This document shows, piece by piece, positions 1 to 19,420 of a DNA stretch of 64,000 nucleotides; the first letter of the stretch is position 1; each line of letters starts with the position of its first letter. The notes beneath the pieces were generated by a model that was given only the letters and a program-made list of their open reading frames with translations, searched no databases and was not told the DNA's origin. The stretch is from Orientallactaga sibirica (taxonomy: Eukaryota; Chordata; Mammalia; Rodentia; Dipodidae): NCBI GenBank assembly GCA_036365145.1, contig JAEOAD010000031.1:5924001-5988000 (forward strand), read 5' to 3'. A program made the translations under genes and the position numbers.

Positions 1-660
1 AGCTTGGTGGAAATAATATATACATTTAGTCAGACAAGAGCAGGCTTTATACCTTTAAGGCTCATGACCTCACCTGCCATAGAATTTTGCTTAGGTTTTT
101 CAGTGCCAGGTATGTATTCCCTCCCATAGAGAGGGCCTTCAGTCCAATTATGGAGCAGTTGGTTACCCCAAGAGTAGACTATTGCACCCGTTCAGTCATT
201 GGGCCTGTATGGCCAAACTTGAATATTCAGTGTCAACTGTTTTCACTGCTGATGACTTCTGTCTCCCATACTCTGCATGCAGTACAGCTTTTTCCAGCTT
301 TCAGTTGGCTGGTCTACAGGGAGGTTTTCTGATCAACACCAGCTTGCTTTCTCAGTGACCTTGCCTCTCAGGCGAGAGATGTCTTCAGCAATAGGGTCTT
401 ACTATCTGTTTCTCAAGGGAAACCAAGGGCTTTGGCAAACGCCTTTAATGTTTCGGAGGCTACCGGGACCTCCTTGGCCAACAACTCACTGGAAGGTATC
501 CCATCCCAGGCACTGAAAATTTTCTAGTAACAGTCTACAGCTTCTAGATGTGCCATTATTCAAAAAAGTAGGTTTACATAAGTCTTATTCACACTATCTT
601 GATTTTAGATTGACCCTCCCCCTGCCCTTCTTTTATGCATTCTCTTCCCATGGCCTCGCT
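1..660. other. IDH2 intron 1, unclassified sequence
   Basis: No gene or SINE. There is no CpG-rich exon 1 or targeting peptide here. The last part (600-670) resembles LINE-1 3' sequence as I remember it from jerboa, read on the - strand, but I cannot show it. Confidence 0.4.
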
Positions 661-687
661 TAAGCCATTCCCCTCTTCTTTCTTTTT

Positions 688-851
688 TTTTTTTTTTTTT
701 TTTTTTTTGGTTTTTTGAGGTAGGGTCTCATTCTAGCTCAGGCTGATCTGGAATTCACTATGTAGTCTCAGGGTGGCCTTGAACTCATGGTGATCCTCCT
801 ACTTCTGCCTCCCGAGTGCTGGGATTAAAGGCGTGTGCCACCACGCCTGGC
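688..851 (-). mobile_element. B1 SINE
   Basis: Poly(T), then gaggtagggtctcattct through ccaccacgcctggc: a full antisense B1. Confidence 0.9.
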
Positions 852-870
852 ATTTCTTTCTTTCTTTTTA

Positions 871-890
871 AAAAAATTATTTATTTGCAA

Positions 891-931
<41 letters not shown>

Positions 932-1089
932 AAGAGAGAATGGGTGTGCCAGGGCTTACAGGCTCTGCAGATGAACTCCAGACACATGTGCCACTTTGTG
1001 CATCTCCTTTATGTGGTTATTGGTGAATTGAACCAGAGTTGTTAGGCTTTGCAGGCAGTGCTTTAACCATTGAGCTATCTCACCAGCCG
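871..1089 (-). mobile_element. tSINE with (GA)n tail
   Basis: Antisense tRNA-derived SINE ending in ccattgagctatctcaccagcc, the complement of its tRNA-like head, with a GA microsatellite at 892-928. Confidence 0.88.
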
Positions 1090-1280
1090 TTTTTTTTTTT
1101 TTGTTTGTTTGTTTTATTTTGTTTTTTTGAGGTAGGATGTCACTCTGGCTTAGGCTGACCTGGAATTAACTATGTAGTCTCAGGGAGGCCTTGAACTTAT
1201 GGTGATCCTCCTACTTCTGCCTCCCAAGTCCTTTGGCTTTGCAGGCAAACACCTTAACCACTAAGCGGTCCCTCCAGCCC
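1090..1280 (-). mobile_element. B1/tSINE fusion fragment
   Basis: An antisense B1 (1090-1229) stops at gcctcccaagtc and runs directly into the tRNA-like head of an antisense tSINE (1230-1280), with no poly(T) or spacer. Confidence 0.75.
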
Positions 1281-1289
1281 CCTCTTTAA

Positions 1290-1516
1290 AAAATAAAAAA
1301 AAACTTTAAAAATTTTTATTTTTATTTATTTGACAGAGAAAGAAGGAGAGAGAGAGAGAGAAAGAATGGGCACACTAGGGCCTCCAGCCACTGCAAATGA
1401 ACTCCAGATGCATGCGCCCCCTTGTGCATCTGGCTAACATGGGTCCTGGGGAATTGAACCTGGGTCCTTTGGCTTTGCAGGCAAACGTCTTAACCACTAA
1501 GCCATCCCTCCAGCCC
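1290..1516 (-). mobile_element. tSINE
   Basis: Complete antisense copy from tttatttatttgacagag to ccatccctccagccc. Confidence 0.88.
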
Positions 1517-1586
1517 TAAAAACAACAACAACAAAAAAAAACTTTTTAATTGACAATTTTCTTACAAATGCATACTTATATGTTTT

Positions 1587-1685
1587 GGGGGCTGAAGAAA
1601 TGGCTCAATGGGTAAAAGTACTTGCCATATAAACATAAGCCTGAGTTTGATCCCTGGCACACATGTAAAAAAAAAAAAAAAAAGA
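1587..1685 (+). mobile_element. Degenerate ID/B2-type SINE
   Basis: ggctgaagaaatggctcaatgg, then a B-box-like gagtttgatccc and an A-tail. Confidence 0.7.
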
Positions 1686-1691
1686 TACATT

Positions 1692-2017
1692 ACCCAGGCG
1701 TGATGGTACACACCTTTAATCCCAGCACTTAGGAGGCAGAAGTAGGATGATCACTGTGAGTTCCAGGCCACCTTGATATTACATAGTGAATTCCAGGTCA
1801 GCCTAGGCTAGAGTAAGACTCTACCTGGAAAAAACAAAATAGATACATGGTGTGTTTTCTTTTCTTTTCTTTTTGGTTTTTGGAGGTAGGGTCTCACTCT
1901 AGCTTAGGCTGACCTGGAATTCACTATGTAGTCTCAGGGTGGCCTCAAACTCTTGGCGATCCTCCTACCTCTGCCTCCCAAGTGCTGGGATTAAAGGCTT
2001 GTGCCACCACGCCCGGC
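1692..2017. mobile_element. Two B1 SINEs in opposite orientation
   Basis: Sense copy 1692-1838 and antisense copy 1858-2017. They are separate diverged copies, not a matched inverted repeat. Confidence 0.88.
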
Positions 2018-2049
2018 TGCATGTGTTCTTTTAAAAAATATTTTTTCTT

Positions 2050-2345
2050 GCTAAGAGTGATGGTACACTCCTTTAATCTCAGCACTTTGGAGGCTGAGGT
2101 AGGAGCATTGCTGTGAATTTGAGGTCAGCCTGGGCTAAAGTGAAGCACTATCTTGATAAAAACATTTATATATATATATGTATATGTATATATCAGGTTT
2201 GATTTCCCAGCACCCACCTAAAGCCAGATGCACAAATTGGTGCCTGTGTCTAGACTGCTTTCTCAGTGGCAAGAGGCTCTGAGACTACATAGTGAATTTC
2301 AGGTCAGCCTGAGCTAGAGTGAGACCCTACCTCCAAAAACCAAAA
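2050..2345 (+). mobile_element. Old B1 and SINE fragments
   Basis: Degenerate sense B1 at 2050-2163, an AT microsatellite at 2166-2192, a tSINE middle fragment at 2194-2275 and a B1 tail fragment at 2278-2345. Confidence 0.75.
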
Positions 2346-2420
2346 AGAAAAGAAGTGAAAAGAAAAGAGTGAGACCCTGCCTTAAAAACAAAACAAAACA
2401 AAACAGAAAGTGGGGGGGGG

Positions 2421-2770
2421 GGCTGGAGGAATGACTCAGCAGTTAAGACACTTGCCTGCAAAGCTTAACGACCTGGGTTTGATTCCCCAGTACCATATAA
2501 AGCCAGGTGCACAAAGTGGTCATGCATATGGGGTTCGTTGCAGTAGCTAGAGGCCCTGGCACTCTCATTCTCTCTGTTCTCTTCTATATCTCTCTCTGCT
2601 TGCAAATAAATATATAATATTTTAAAAGAAAGGGCCAGGCATGGTGGCACACACCTTTAATCCCAGCCCTTAGGAGGCAGAGGTAGGAGGATCGCTATGA
2701 GTACTACCCTAGGACTACAGAGTGAGGTCCAGGTCAGTCTAGGCTAGAGCGAGACCCTTCCTCAAAAAAT
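2421..2770 (+). mobile_element. tSINE followed by B1
   Basis: Sense tSINE 2421-2631 (ggctggaggaatgactcagc to its A-rich tail), then a sense B1 2632-2770. Confidence 0.88.
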
Positions 2771-3182
2771 TTTAGTTATTTATTTGGGGGGGGCGTGGAG
2801 AAGACACATGCCAGAGCCTCCTGCCCTTGTAAAGAAACTCCAGATGCATGTGCCACCTTTTCTATCTGGCTTGACATAGATACTGGGGAATGGAATCCAG
2901 GCCATCAGGCTTTGCACCAAGCACCTTTAACACCTGAGCCATCGCTCCAGCCCAGAAACCCTTTCTTTCCAACTAGTCCCTCTCTGTTTAAAATATTTTT
3001 TTTTATTTGAGAGAGAGAGGCAGATAGAGTGTGGGTGTGCCAAGGTCTCCTGCCACTGCAAACAAACTCCAGATGCATGCACCACTCAGTGCATCTGGCT
3101 TTAAGTGGGAACTGAGGAATCGAACCTGGGTTGTTAGACTTTGAAGGTAAGCACCTTAACCACTGAGCCACCTCTCCAACCC
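2771..3182 (-). mobile_element. Two antisense tSINEs
   Basis: Copies at 2771-2954 and 2991-3182, each ending in the complement of the tRNA-like head. Confidence 0.85.
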
Positions 3183-3800
3183 CCTCTTCTGTTTTGATGT
3201 CATTATTGTTCAGGCCTTGTGCACGTAAGGACAGTTACTGTAAGGTCATGAATGCAGTGGGGTTTTTGTACCTGGAATTCAGCATTCCAAAGCACTCCTT
3301 CCCATCCCTCGACACTTGGATTCTTTCTATCACCTCTTCCTCCATGTTCCCTGAGCCTTGAAGGGTGTGAAGGACTCTTTCAGTGCTGAGTTCGCAGCTG
3401 TCACTTCTCAGCACTCTGATGAGTTTTTTGTTTTTTTTTTTTTTTCTTTGGAGAGAGACACAGAGAGAGAGGGAGAGGAAGACAGAGATGGGCGCGCCAG
3501 CAGCCTCTCAGCTGCTGCGAATGAAATCCAGATGCATGCACGCCCTTGTGGTCAACGGCATTGTGCCATTTGCATCTGGCTAAACGTGGGACCTGGAGAT
3601 TGGAACTGGTGTTCATAGGCTTAGGAGGCCTTAACCGCTAAGCCATCTCTCCAGCCCTCTGATGAGTTTTGACTCTCCCCAGTAGTAACCATCATCTGCA
3701 AAAAGTTTCTGTGACCAAAGGTGAGTGCAACACTAACATCAGCATAAACATAGTTAGAGGTCAGTTTGATGGACCCAACATGTCCATTTCCCAGCTGTAA
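3183..3800 (-). mobile_element. LINE-1 3' region fragment, interrupted by a SINE
   Basis: It shares ttttgatgtcat with the LINE-1 end at 48857-48992 and continues upstream from it in the antisense direction. It is split at 3428 by a tSINE. No ORF2 reading frame survives. Assignment rests on my recollection of the family. Confidence 0.5.
3428..3656 (-). mobile_element. tSINE, long subfamily, with 14-bp target duplication
   Basis: Antisense copy bounded by CTCTGATGAGTTTT at 3414-3427 and 3657-3670. It carries the extra internal segment typical of the long subfamily (cccttgtggtcaacggcatt). Confidence 0.9.
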
Positions 3801-3957
3801 CCTTTAAGACCCATCTCTAGTGAACTACTTCTGATAGCCAGGCCTCACCTCCTAAAGGTTCATCAGCCTTCCAAATAATGCTACAAGCTGGGGACCCAAC
3901 ACTCAAAATATGAGCCTGAGGAGAATTTCAGATTCAAACCCTAACCACCCTCTAGTG
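3801..3957 (-). mobile_element. MaLR-type LTR head fragment
   Basis: Read on the - strand it begins gggtttgaatctgaaattct and continues with a segment containing ggtccccagctt, similar to the head at 6135-6002 and resembling rodent ORR1-type LTRs. Confidence 0.5.
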
Positions 3958-3989
3958 TGCTCCACAGATGCCATACCATTTTACCTGCG

Positions 3990-4340
3990 ATTGCAGTCAG
4001 GTTTGCATCGTTGGCAGAAATCACCCGACCAAGAAAGAGCAGCTTGTGGGGAAAAAAGGGGGTGGGTATTTTGGCTTACAGGCTCGAGGGGAAGCTCCAT
4101 CATGGCAGGAGGAAATGATGGCATGAGCAGAGGGTGGACATCACCTCCTGGCCAACATCAGGTGGACAACACGAACAGGAGAGTGTGCCAAACACGGGCA
4201 ATGGGACACTGGCTATATTACCCAGAAGCCTGCCGGCAGCAATACACTGTCTCCAGGAGGCTTTAATTTCTAATTGCCATCAGCTAGGGAGACTAGCATT
4301 CACCTAAGTTTATGAGGGACACCTGAATCAAACCACCGTA
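3990..4340 (-). mobile_element. LTR (3' copy) of an ERVL-MaLR-type element
   Basis: About 350 bp, a clear direct repeat of 5582-5911. Shared blocks include ggggaagctccatcatgg, gccaacatcaggtggacaac and ggacacctgaatcaaacca. In the - orientation it opens with ggtggtttgattcaggtgtc and ends in tgcaa. The orientation is chosen from the AATAAA in the sister LTR. No clean target duplication was found. Confidence 0.75.
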
Positions 4341-5581
4341 TTCCACCCCTGGCCTCCATAAACTGATATCCAACATATCATGGTTTAGTATCTGTAAGTA
4401 TAGAAGTTGTCAATAAAAAAAATTAAAAAATAAATTTTAAAAAGTTAAAAAAAAATACAATGCATTCAGTCCAACTTTAAAAGTCCCCATAGTTTTTATC
4501 AATCCTAATGATGATCAAACATCCCCATAATCCAAGGTCTTTTAACTGAGCCATAATTGCAACCCCCCCCCCACCAAACCCATAATGGTACAGAATAAAC
4601 AATCATACTGCAAAAGATGACATTGGGCATAGCAAAGAAATATTCAACCAATACAAACAGGGCAACATCAAACTCTGTAGGTACAAATCCAACAACTCTA
4701 GTCAGTGACAAATCTCCAAGTCCGATAATTCTAACCAGCAACAAGTCTCTGGAGTTCCAATTCCACCCCTCCGGCTAGGCTACTCATAGTCCTGGAAAAC
4801 TTCTTTTGGGACCCGCAGCTCTCCTTAGCAGCCGTCTCTCTCGTGGTCCCAGCATCTCCACTGGGTCTCCACTGCAACCCACGGTCCATTTTCATGGCTC
4901 CATTGGGTCTGCATGCAGGCATCCAGCAAACCTGCTTCACACTGCCCGTGGCCATTTCCAAACCACAAGCCCGTGTTGCATATTCAATGACCCTCTCTTT
5001 TCTGCATTTCTCATACTGCACAATACCAGGTGGAGTGCCAATTTGTTAATTCAGGGGGGAATAAAGCAGACTCTGAAGAACAGGACACTCCCTGAGCACT
5101 TAGGCCCCTTCAAGAGTCTACATTCTTTCTGTTTCCCAGTGCAGGTCAACGGGCCCAAAATCAAAGGTTGTAATCTCTCATATAATTGTAGCTGAATAGG
5201 CAGAAGTTTCAGCCCAGAGATTTCATTTCTGTGCCATATCCCTCTGCTCACACCAGTCCATTTCTGCACAATGCAACCCTGCACAAAGTCTCAGGACATG
5301 GGCATGACTGCAAGCCTTCCCCAGAAACTGCTTTTAGTCCAGTCCAAGCAAAACTCTTTCTCACCCTCATAAGCCAAACCTTATAGTCCATAGTTCTTAC
5401 TGCATTCAGGTCTTTCAACTCTGACCAGAATAGCCCATCAAGCTGTTCTTACAGCATTGCAAAGCATCTCTTAGGCCAAGGTTTCAAATCCTTCCACATT
5501 TCTCTTGAAAATCAGCTCCAAAAGGCCAGAGCCACACAGTCAGGTGTTTAGCAGCAACACCACTCTCGGTTCCAGCTTTAC
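4341..5581 (-). mobile_element. Internal region of the MaLR-type element
   Basis: 1.24 kb between the two LTRs with no retroviral reading frame, as expected of non-autonomous MaLR elements. A purine-rich ggccaggggtggaa on the - strand sits next to the low-coordinate LTR, as a polypurine tract should. A short LINE-1 end interrupts it at 4373-4455. Confidence 0.6.
4373..4455 (+). mobile_element. LINE-1 3' end stub with A-rich tail
   Basis: catggtttagtatctgtaag through gaagttgtcaata and an A-rich tail matches, on the opposite strand, the LINE-1 end at 48857-48905. It is 5'-truncated to about 50 nt plus tail. Confidence 0.6.
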
Positions 5582-5911
5582 TGTTGCAGTCCGGTTCATA
5601 TTACTGGCAAAAATCACTTGACAAAGAGCAGCTTGAGGGAAAAAAGGTTTATTTTGGTTTACGGACTTGAGGGGAAGCTCCATCATGGCAAGGGAAAACG
5701 ATGGCATGAGCAGAGAGGGTGGACATCACCCTCTGGCCAACATCAGGTGGACAACAGGAACAGGAGAGTGTGCCAAACACTGGCAAGGGGAAACTGGCTA
5801 CAATACCCAGGAGCTCCCCCCCCACAATACACTGCCTCCAGGAGGTTTTAATTTCCAATTGCCATTCAGAATACCTAAGTTTATGGGGGACACCTGAATC
5901 AAACCATCACA
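5582..5911 (-). mobile_element. LTR (5' copy) of the MaLR-type element
   Basis: About 330 bp, begins TG and ends CA (tgttgcag to aaaccatcaca on the + strand). AATAAA is present on the - strand at 5653-5648, the right place for an LTR poly(A) signal; the sister copy has lost it. Confidence 0.75.
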
Positions 5912-5959
5912 TCTGCTCATCAATGATGGCACACATCAGTGTGTAGGGATGTTGGGGGC

Positions 5960-6235
5960 ACATGTGTGCTGGGATTAAAGGCATGCACCACCGTACCTGG
6001 CTTCAGAGACCCTTTTCTAATAGTAGCCTATGTCTGCCATCCTCAGGGTTCTACAACTTCCAAAAACAGTGCCATCATCTGGGGACCAAGTGTCAAAACC
6101 TGAGCCTGTAGTGACATTTTAGATTCAAACCATACAGTCATCTTTAGAGAAATGTTTATTCAAATGCTTGCCCATTTATTAATTGGGTTATTTATTTTGT
6201 CATTGTAATCCCCAATTTTTTGTTTGGTTTTATAT
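5960..6235 (-). mobile_element. B1 scrap, LTR head and LINE-like fragment
   Basis: Antisense B1 head at 5965-6001, an older MaLR-like LTR head at 6002-6135 (similar to 3801-3957) and an AT-rich segment 6136-6235 that resembles a common LINE-1 segment (cttgcccatttattaattgg). Confidence 0.5.
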
Positions 6236-6955
6236 GCTTGTTTTTTGTTTGTTTGTTTGTTTTTCGAGGTAGGGTCTCACTCTAGCCCAGGCTGACCTGG
6301 AATTAGTCTCAGGGTGGCCTCGAACTCACGGCAATCCTCCTACCTCTGCCTCCCAAGTGCTGGGATTAAAAGCATGCGCCACCTCGCCCGGCGGTGCTTG
6401 TTTTTTTTTTTTTTTAAAGAATTAAAAAATTTTTATTTACTTACTTGAGAGAGACACAGAGAATGAGGCAGATAGAGAATGAGAAATTGGGTGCTCCAGG
6501 GTCTTTAGCCACTACAAATGAACTCTAGACATGTGTGGCTCCTTGTGCATTTGGTTTACATGGGTCCTGGGGAATCAAACCTGGATCCTTTGGCTCTGCA
6601 AAAAAGCACCTTAACCGCTAAGCCGTCTCTCCAGCTCTATGCTTGGTTTTTCTTTGTTGTTGTTGTTTGTTTTGTTTTTGTTTTTCGAGGTGGGGTTTCA
6701 CTGCAGCTCAGGCTGACCTGGACTTCACTATGTAGTTTCAGGGTGGCCTTGAACTCATGGCGATCCTCCTACCTCTGCCTGCCAAGTGCTGGGATTAAAG
6801 GCGTGCACCACCATGCCTGGCTCTGTGCTTGTTGTTTTGGCTGGACTGGAGCTTGTTATATAGCCTAGAACTTGCTGTCTTCCTGCCTCTGCCTCCACTT
6901 CTGCCTCTGCCTCTCCATTGCTGGAATTACAGAAGCGTGTCACCACACCTGGGTT
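6236..6955 (-). mobile_element. Antisense SINE cluster
   Basis: B1 6236-6393, tSINE 6414-6637, B1 6645-6822 and a degenerate B1 6823-6955, all antisense to IDH2. Confidence 0.85.
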
Positions 6956-7097
6956 ATGTGCTGACCTTAGGCTCACATCCCTGTCCCCGTCTCTTTTGGG
7001 AAGTCTGCTTTCAGGAAAGCCTCATCACTCCTGAGTTTGATTGCTCTCCCTATATTACCTGTAAGTTTCATTTCCTCTTACCTCCCCTTTCTCTCTT

Positions 7098-7352
7098 TCA
7101 TTTTTTTTTTTTTTTTTAGAGATAGAGAGGGAGAGGAAGACAGATAGAGATGGGCGCGCCAGCAGTGTCTCAGCTGCTGCGAACGAAATCCAGATGTGTG
7201 CGCCCCCTTGTGGGCAAGTGTGGCATTGCGCCCTTGCATCACTTTGCATCTGGCTACACATGGGACCTGTAGATTGGAACCGCTGGAGATTGGAACCAGC
7301 GTTCTTAGGCTTAGGAGGCAAGCGCCTTAACCCCTGAGCCATCTCTCCAGCC
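7098..7352 (-). mobile_element. tSINE, long subfamily
   Basis: Antisense copy with the extra segment gggcaagtgtggcattgc. It also has an internal direct duplication (agattggaaccgctgg / agattggaaccagcg). Confidence 0.88.
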
Positions 7353-7354
7353 TT

Positions 7355-7953
7355 CTTTTTTTTTTTGACATTTCAAAGTATGGTCTCACTCTAGCCCAGG
7401 CTGACCTGGAATTCACTATGTAGTCTCATGATGGTCTTGAATTCACAGTGATCCTCCTACCTCTGCCTCGGGAGTGCTGGAATTAAAGTGTGCGTCACCC
7501 CGCCCAACCTCTTTTTTTCTTTTCACATGTGTGTGCATGTATAGGTATGCCAGGATCTATTGTTGCTGTATGTTTGCATCTAGCTTTACATGGTGCTAGA
7601 GAATTGAACCCAGGCCAGCTATGCAAGCAAGCGCCTTTAACTACAGAGCCATCTCCCCAGCCCTCTCCTTTTTCTTTTGCTATTTCAAGTTGCTGGGGGC
7701 TCTGAGGTTTCAGTCAACAGACAAACTGGCCAACTTTGAGAAGATTTTGTTGGAAGGACGCAGGGTAGCTCACAGAATCACAGGGAGAACTTTGAAAAAC
7801 TGAGTCTTCCCCCCCCCGAGGTGGGGTCTCACTCTAGCCCAGGCTGACCTGGAACTTACTCTGTAGTGCCAGGCTGGCCTCAAACTCACAGTGATCCTCC
7901 TACCTCTGCCTTCCGTGTGCTGCAGTTGAAGGTGTGCGCCACCATTCCTGGCA
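7355..7953 (-). mobile_element. Antisense SINE cluster
   Basis: B1 7355-7508, diverged tSINE 7520-7664 and B1 7809-7953, the last about 350 bp before IDH2 exon 2. Confidence 0.82.
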
Positions 7954-8277
7954 AAAGCTGAGTCTTGGAGAAGGGGATTTGGCCCACTCTGAGGTGGAGT
8001 CCTGGACAATGTTTCCCTCATTTGGTGCTGGACAGGGCAGCTCCAGCTGGCTTTGGTTCTCTGTTGGCCTCTCTGCCTTCAGCTTCCAGGGGGAAAGGAT
8101 CTGACTGGGCAGGCTGACCCCAGCCCCTTGAGCAGAGTGAGAAGGGCTTATCCTATGGCTGTCCTCCATGGCAGGAATGGAGGCGGCTAGAGCAAAAGCC
8201 GTCTACTGCCCCCTCACTGAAGGATGAGCTTGTCTGGAAGAGGAAGGGCTCCTGTACTGCCCTCCCCAGGGGTGTGA

Positions 8278-17047
<8,770 letters not shown>

Positions 17048-17338
17048 GGGCGGACACTGCCCAGCTGGGGCGTGGACTGGCCGGAGCCAAGGGCAGCGGG
17101 TGCTCCTGACACAGAGGAGGGTGAGCCTCACAGCCCCTCTCTGGAGGCCTTTCTAGGGGATTCTTCTTTTTTTAATATAAGAGATATTTTTAAAAGTATG
17201 GGTGTGCTTCCCCTCGTGATGTGAGGCAGAAGCAGTGTGCTTTACCTCAGCCAGTCAGTGTGTTTTGCATACTGTAATTTATACTGCCCTCAGAACACAT
17301 GGTGCCATATTTAGTTACTAAAAAGCTCTTCACAAAAC
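17048..17338 (+). other. IDH2: IDH2 3' untranslated region
   Basis: About 290 nt of SINE-free sequence after the stop, containing a U-rich stretch near 17160-17195. The right end is inferred from the poly(A) signal variant at 17317 and a following GT-rich segment. The length fits the short 3' UTR of IDH2 in other mammals. Confidence 0.75.
17317..17322 (+). terminator. IDH2: Probable IDH2 poly(A) signal (ACTAAA variant)
   Basis: No AATAAA occurs between the stop and the first downstream repeat. ACTAAA followed about 12 nt later by cacaaaactg and then a GT-rich tract is the best cleavage candidate. I recall human IDH2 ending in nearly the same sequence. Confidence 0.55.
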
Positions 17339-17637
17339 TGTCTGCTGTGTTTGTCCCTGAGGGGAGAGAGGTACCTGGGGCGCTGAGGCAGAGGCTCACA
17401 TAGGATCTACCAGAGAAAGGCTAGGGTTCTCAGGCTGCAACAGGCTAGCCAGAGGAGGGCCATGCTAGGGGAGAGGGGGGACCCAGGTAGCCTATGGGCC
17501 TTGTACATTCTACAGAGTTGCTGGAACTCTCAGGGCAAGGCCTCTGGATCAGTCACTTGGAATTGATCACCAAGCATGCTTCTTAGTCTCTTTCCATTTC
17601 GGGATTATCACTTTCCTATAGCCTGGATATTTTTTAT

Positions 17638-17667
17638 TTTATATATATATATACATATATGTATATA

Positions 17668-17702
<35 letters not shown>
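17638..17702. repeat. (TA)n(TG)n microsatellite
   Basis: Alternating TA, then TG (17669-17686), then TA again. Confidence 0.9.
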
Positions 17703-17703
17703 G

Positions 17704-18050
17704 CAGTACTGGTAATTGATTGAATCCATGCTAAGCAAGCATTCTACCAGTGAGCTCTGCTTCCTATTATTTATTTTACTTGTTTGGTTCTAAGACAAGA
17801 TCTCTTATAGCCAAGGCTGGCCTTGAACCCCTGATCCTCCTGCCTTCACATCCCAAGCGTTGGGGTGAGATGTGTCACAATGCCTGGCCTTTGGATTTTT
17901 TTTCTATTGATTCCTCCCTCCCCCCTCCCCCCCAGCCCAGGCTTAGAATTCACACTATGTAGTTTCAGGCTGGCCTTCAACTCACAGTGATCTTCCTACC
18001 TCTGCCTCCCTAGTGCTGGGATTAAAGGCGTGCGCCACCATACCAGACTT
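17704..18050 (-). mobile_element. ID and B1 copies downstream of IDH2
   Basis: Antisense ID core 17704-17765, degenerate B1 17765-17890 and a younger B1 17920-18050. Confidence 0.75.
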
Positions 18051-18209
18051 TTCTATTGATTTTAACCTAGACATCTTAAGATGTTATTTGCCCTTGTATT
18101 GAAAATAGATTTCTCAGCACCTGCTTCTCAAAGCTGCCCAGGTTCTTTAAGGCCTTTAGTTCCTAGGCTTGAGTTCATTTTCACATTTTGGCAAAGCTAG
18201 AAAAGTAAG

Positions 18210-18480
18210 GTGTTTTTGCCATGCAAGCACAGGGATCAAGTTTGGATCCCCAGCACCCATGTAAAAACTGGGTGCATCAGTGCATGCCTGTAATCCCAGT
18301 GCTAAGGAGGCAGAGACAGGAGAATCCCTCGGGCTTGCTGGCCAGCCTGAAACAAATAAGATGGAGAGTTATTGAGGAAGATACCTGGCATACTGCTGGC
18401 CTCCACATGTGTATAACAAATGCACCTACACACAGAGGAACACAGATACACAGTCACGCACACCATACACACACACAAGA
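18210..18480 (+). mobile_element. B4-like composite SINE
   Basis: A tRNA-like part (tttggatccccagcacccat) joined to a B1-like part (tgcatgcctgtaatcccagt), the arrangement of rodent B4/RSINE elements. Confidence 0.65.
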
Positions 18481-18527
18481 TGGAAAGATATATATGTATG
18501 CTAGCGATTCTATTTCAATATATATAT

Positions 18528-19157
18528 ATTTTTTGTTTTTTTGAGGTAGGGTCTCACTCTAGCCCAGGCTGACCTGGAATCACTATGTAGTCGCAAGGTG
18601 GCCTTGAACTCATGGGGATCCTCCTACCTCTGCCTCCCGATTGCTGGGATTAAAGGTGTGCACCACCACGCCCGGCTTCAACTTTTTTTTGTTTGTTTGT
18701 TTTTCAAAGTAGGGTCTCATTCTATCCCAGGCTGACCTGGAATTCACTATGTAGTCTCAGGGTGGCCTTGAACTCACAGTGATCCTCTTACCTCTGCATC
18801 CTGGGATTAAAGATGTGTACCACCACGCCTGGCTGAGTCCCCGCCCCCTTTTTTTTTTTTTGGTTTTTCGAGGTAGGGTCTCACTCTGGCCCAGGCTGAC
18901 CTGGAATTAACTACGTAGTCTCAGGGTGGCCTCGAACTCTCGGCGATCCTCCTACCTCTGCCTCCCGAGTGCTGGGATTAAAGGCGTGCGCCACCACACC
19001 CAGACTTTTTTTTTGTTTTTTTGAGGTAGGGTTTCCCTCTAGTCCAGGCTGACCTGGAATTCACTCTGTCTTCTCAGGGTGGCCTCAAACTCACGGCGAT
19101 CCTCTTACCTCTGCCTCCCGAGTGCTGGGATTAAAGGTGTGCGCCACCATGCCCGGC
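18528..19157 (-). mobile_element. Four antisense B1 SINEs in a row
   Basis: Complete copies at 18528-18678, 18685-18834, 18849-19003 and 19005-19157, each starting with poly(T) and separated by a few bases. Confidence 0.9.
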
Positions 19158-19420
19158 AGTCTGTCAGGTTTTGCAAGTGCCTTTAACTGATGACCCATCT
19201 CCCCACTATAGTGAAACCCTACCTCAAAAAAACAAAAAAAAAAAAAAACCTGACAGACTGAGTTGGCTTCCCCAGTACCCATATAAAACCAGATGCACAA
19301 AGTGGTGCATGTGTCCAGAGTCCTTTGGCAGTGGTAGTAGGCCCTGGCAAGCCCATTCTCAATTGTCTCTCTCTGCTTACAAATAAATAAATAAAAATAT
19401 TTGAAAATACTTAGAAAAGG
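19158..19420. mobile_element. tSINE with its head inverted
   Basis: AGTCTGTCAGGTTTT at 19158-19172 is the exact reverse complement of 19245-19259. The left side (19158-19207) is an antisense tSINE head; the right side (19250-19420) is the sense body without a head. A B1 tail (about 19208-19240) lies between. Confidence 0.75.

Noticed and set aside
4341..5581. Possible retroviral gag or pol remains between the two LTRs
   Set aside because: Frames are short and none resembles a retroviral protein; non-autonomous MaLR elements are expected to lack them.
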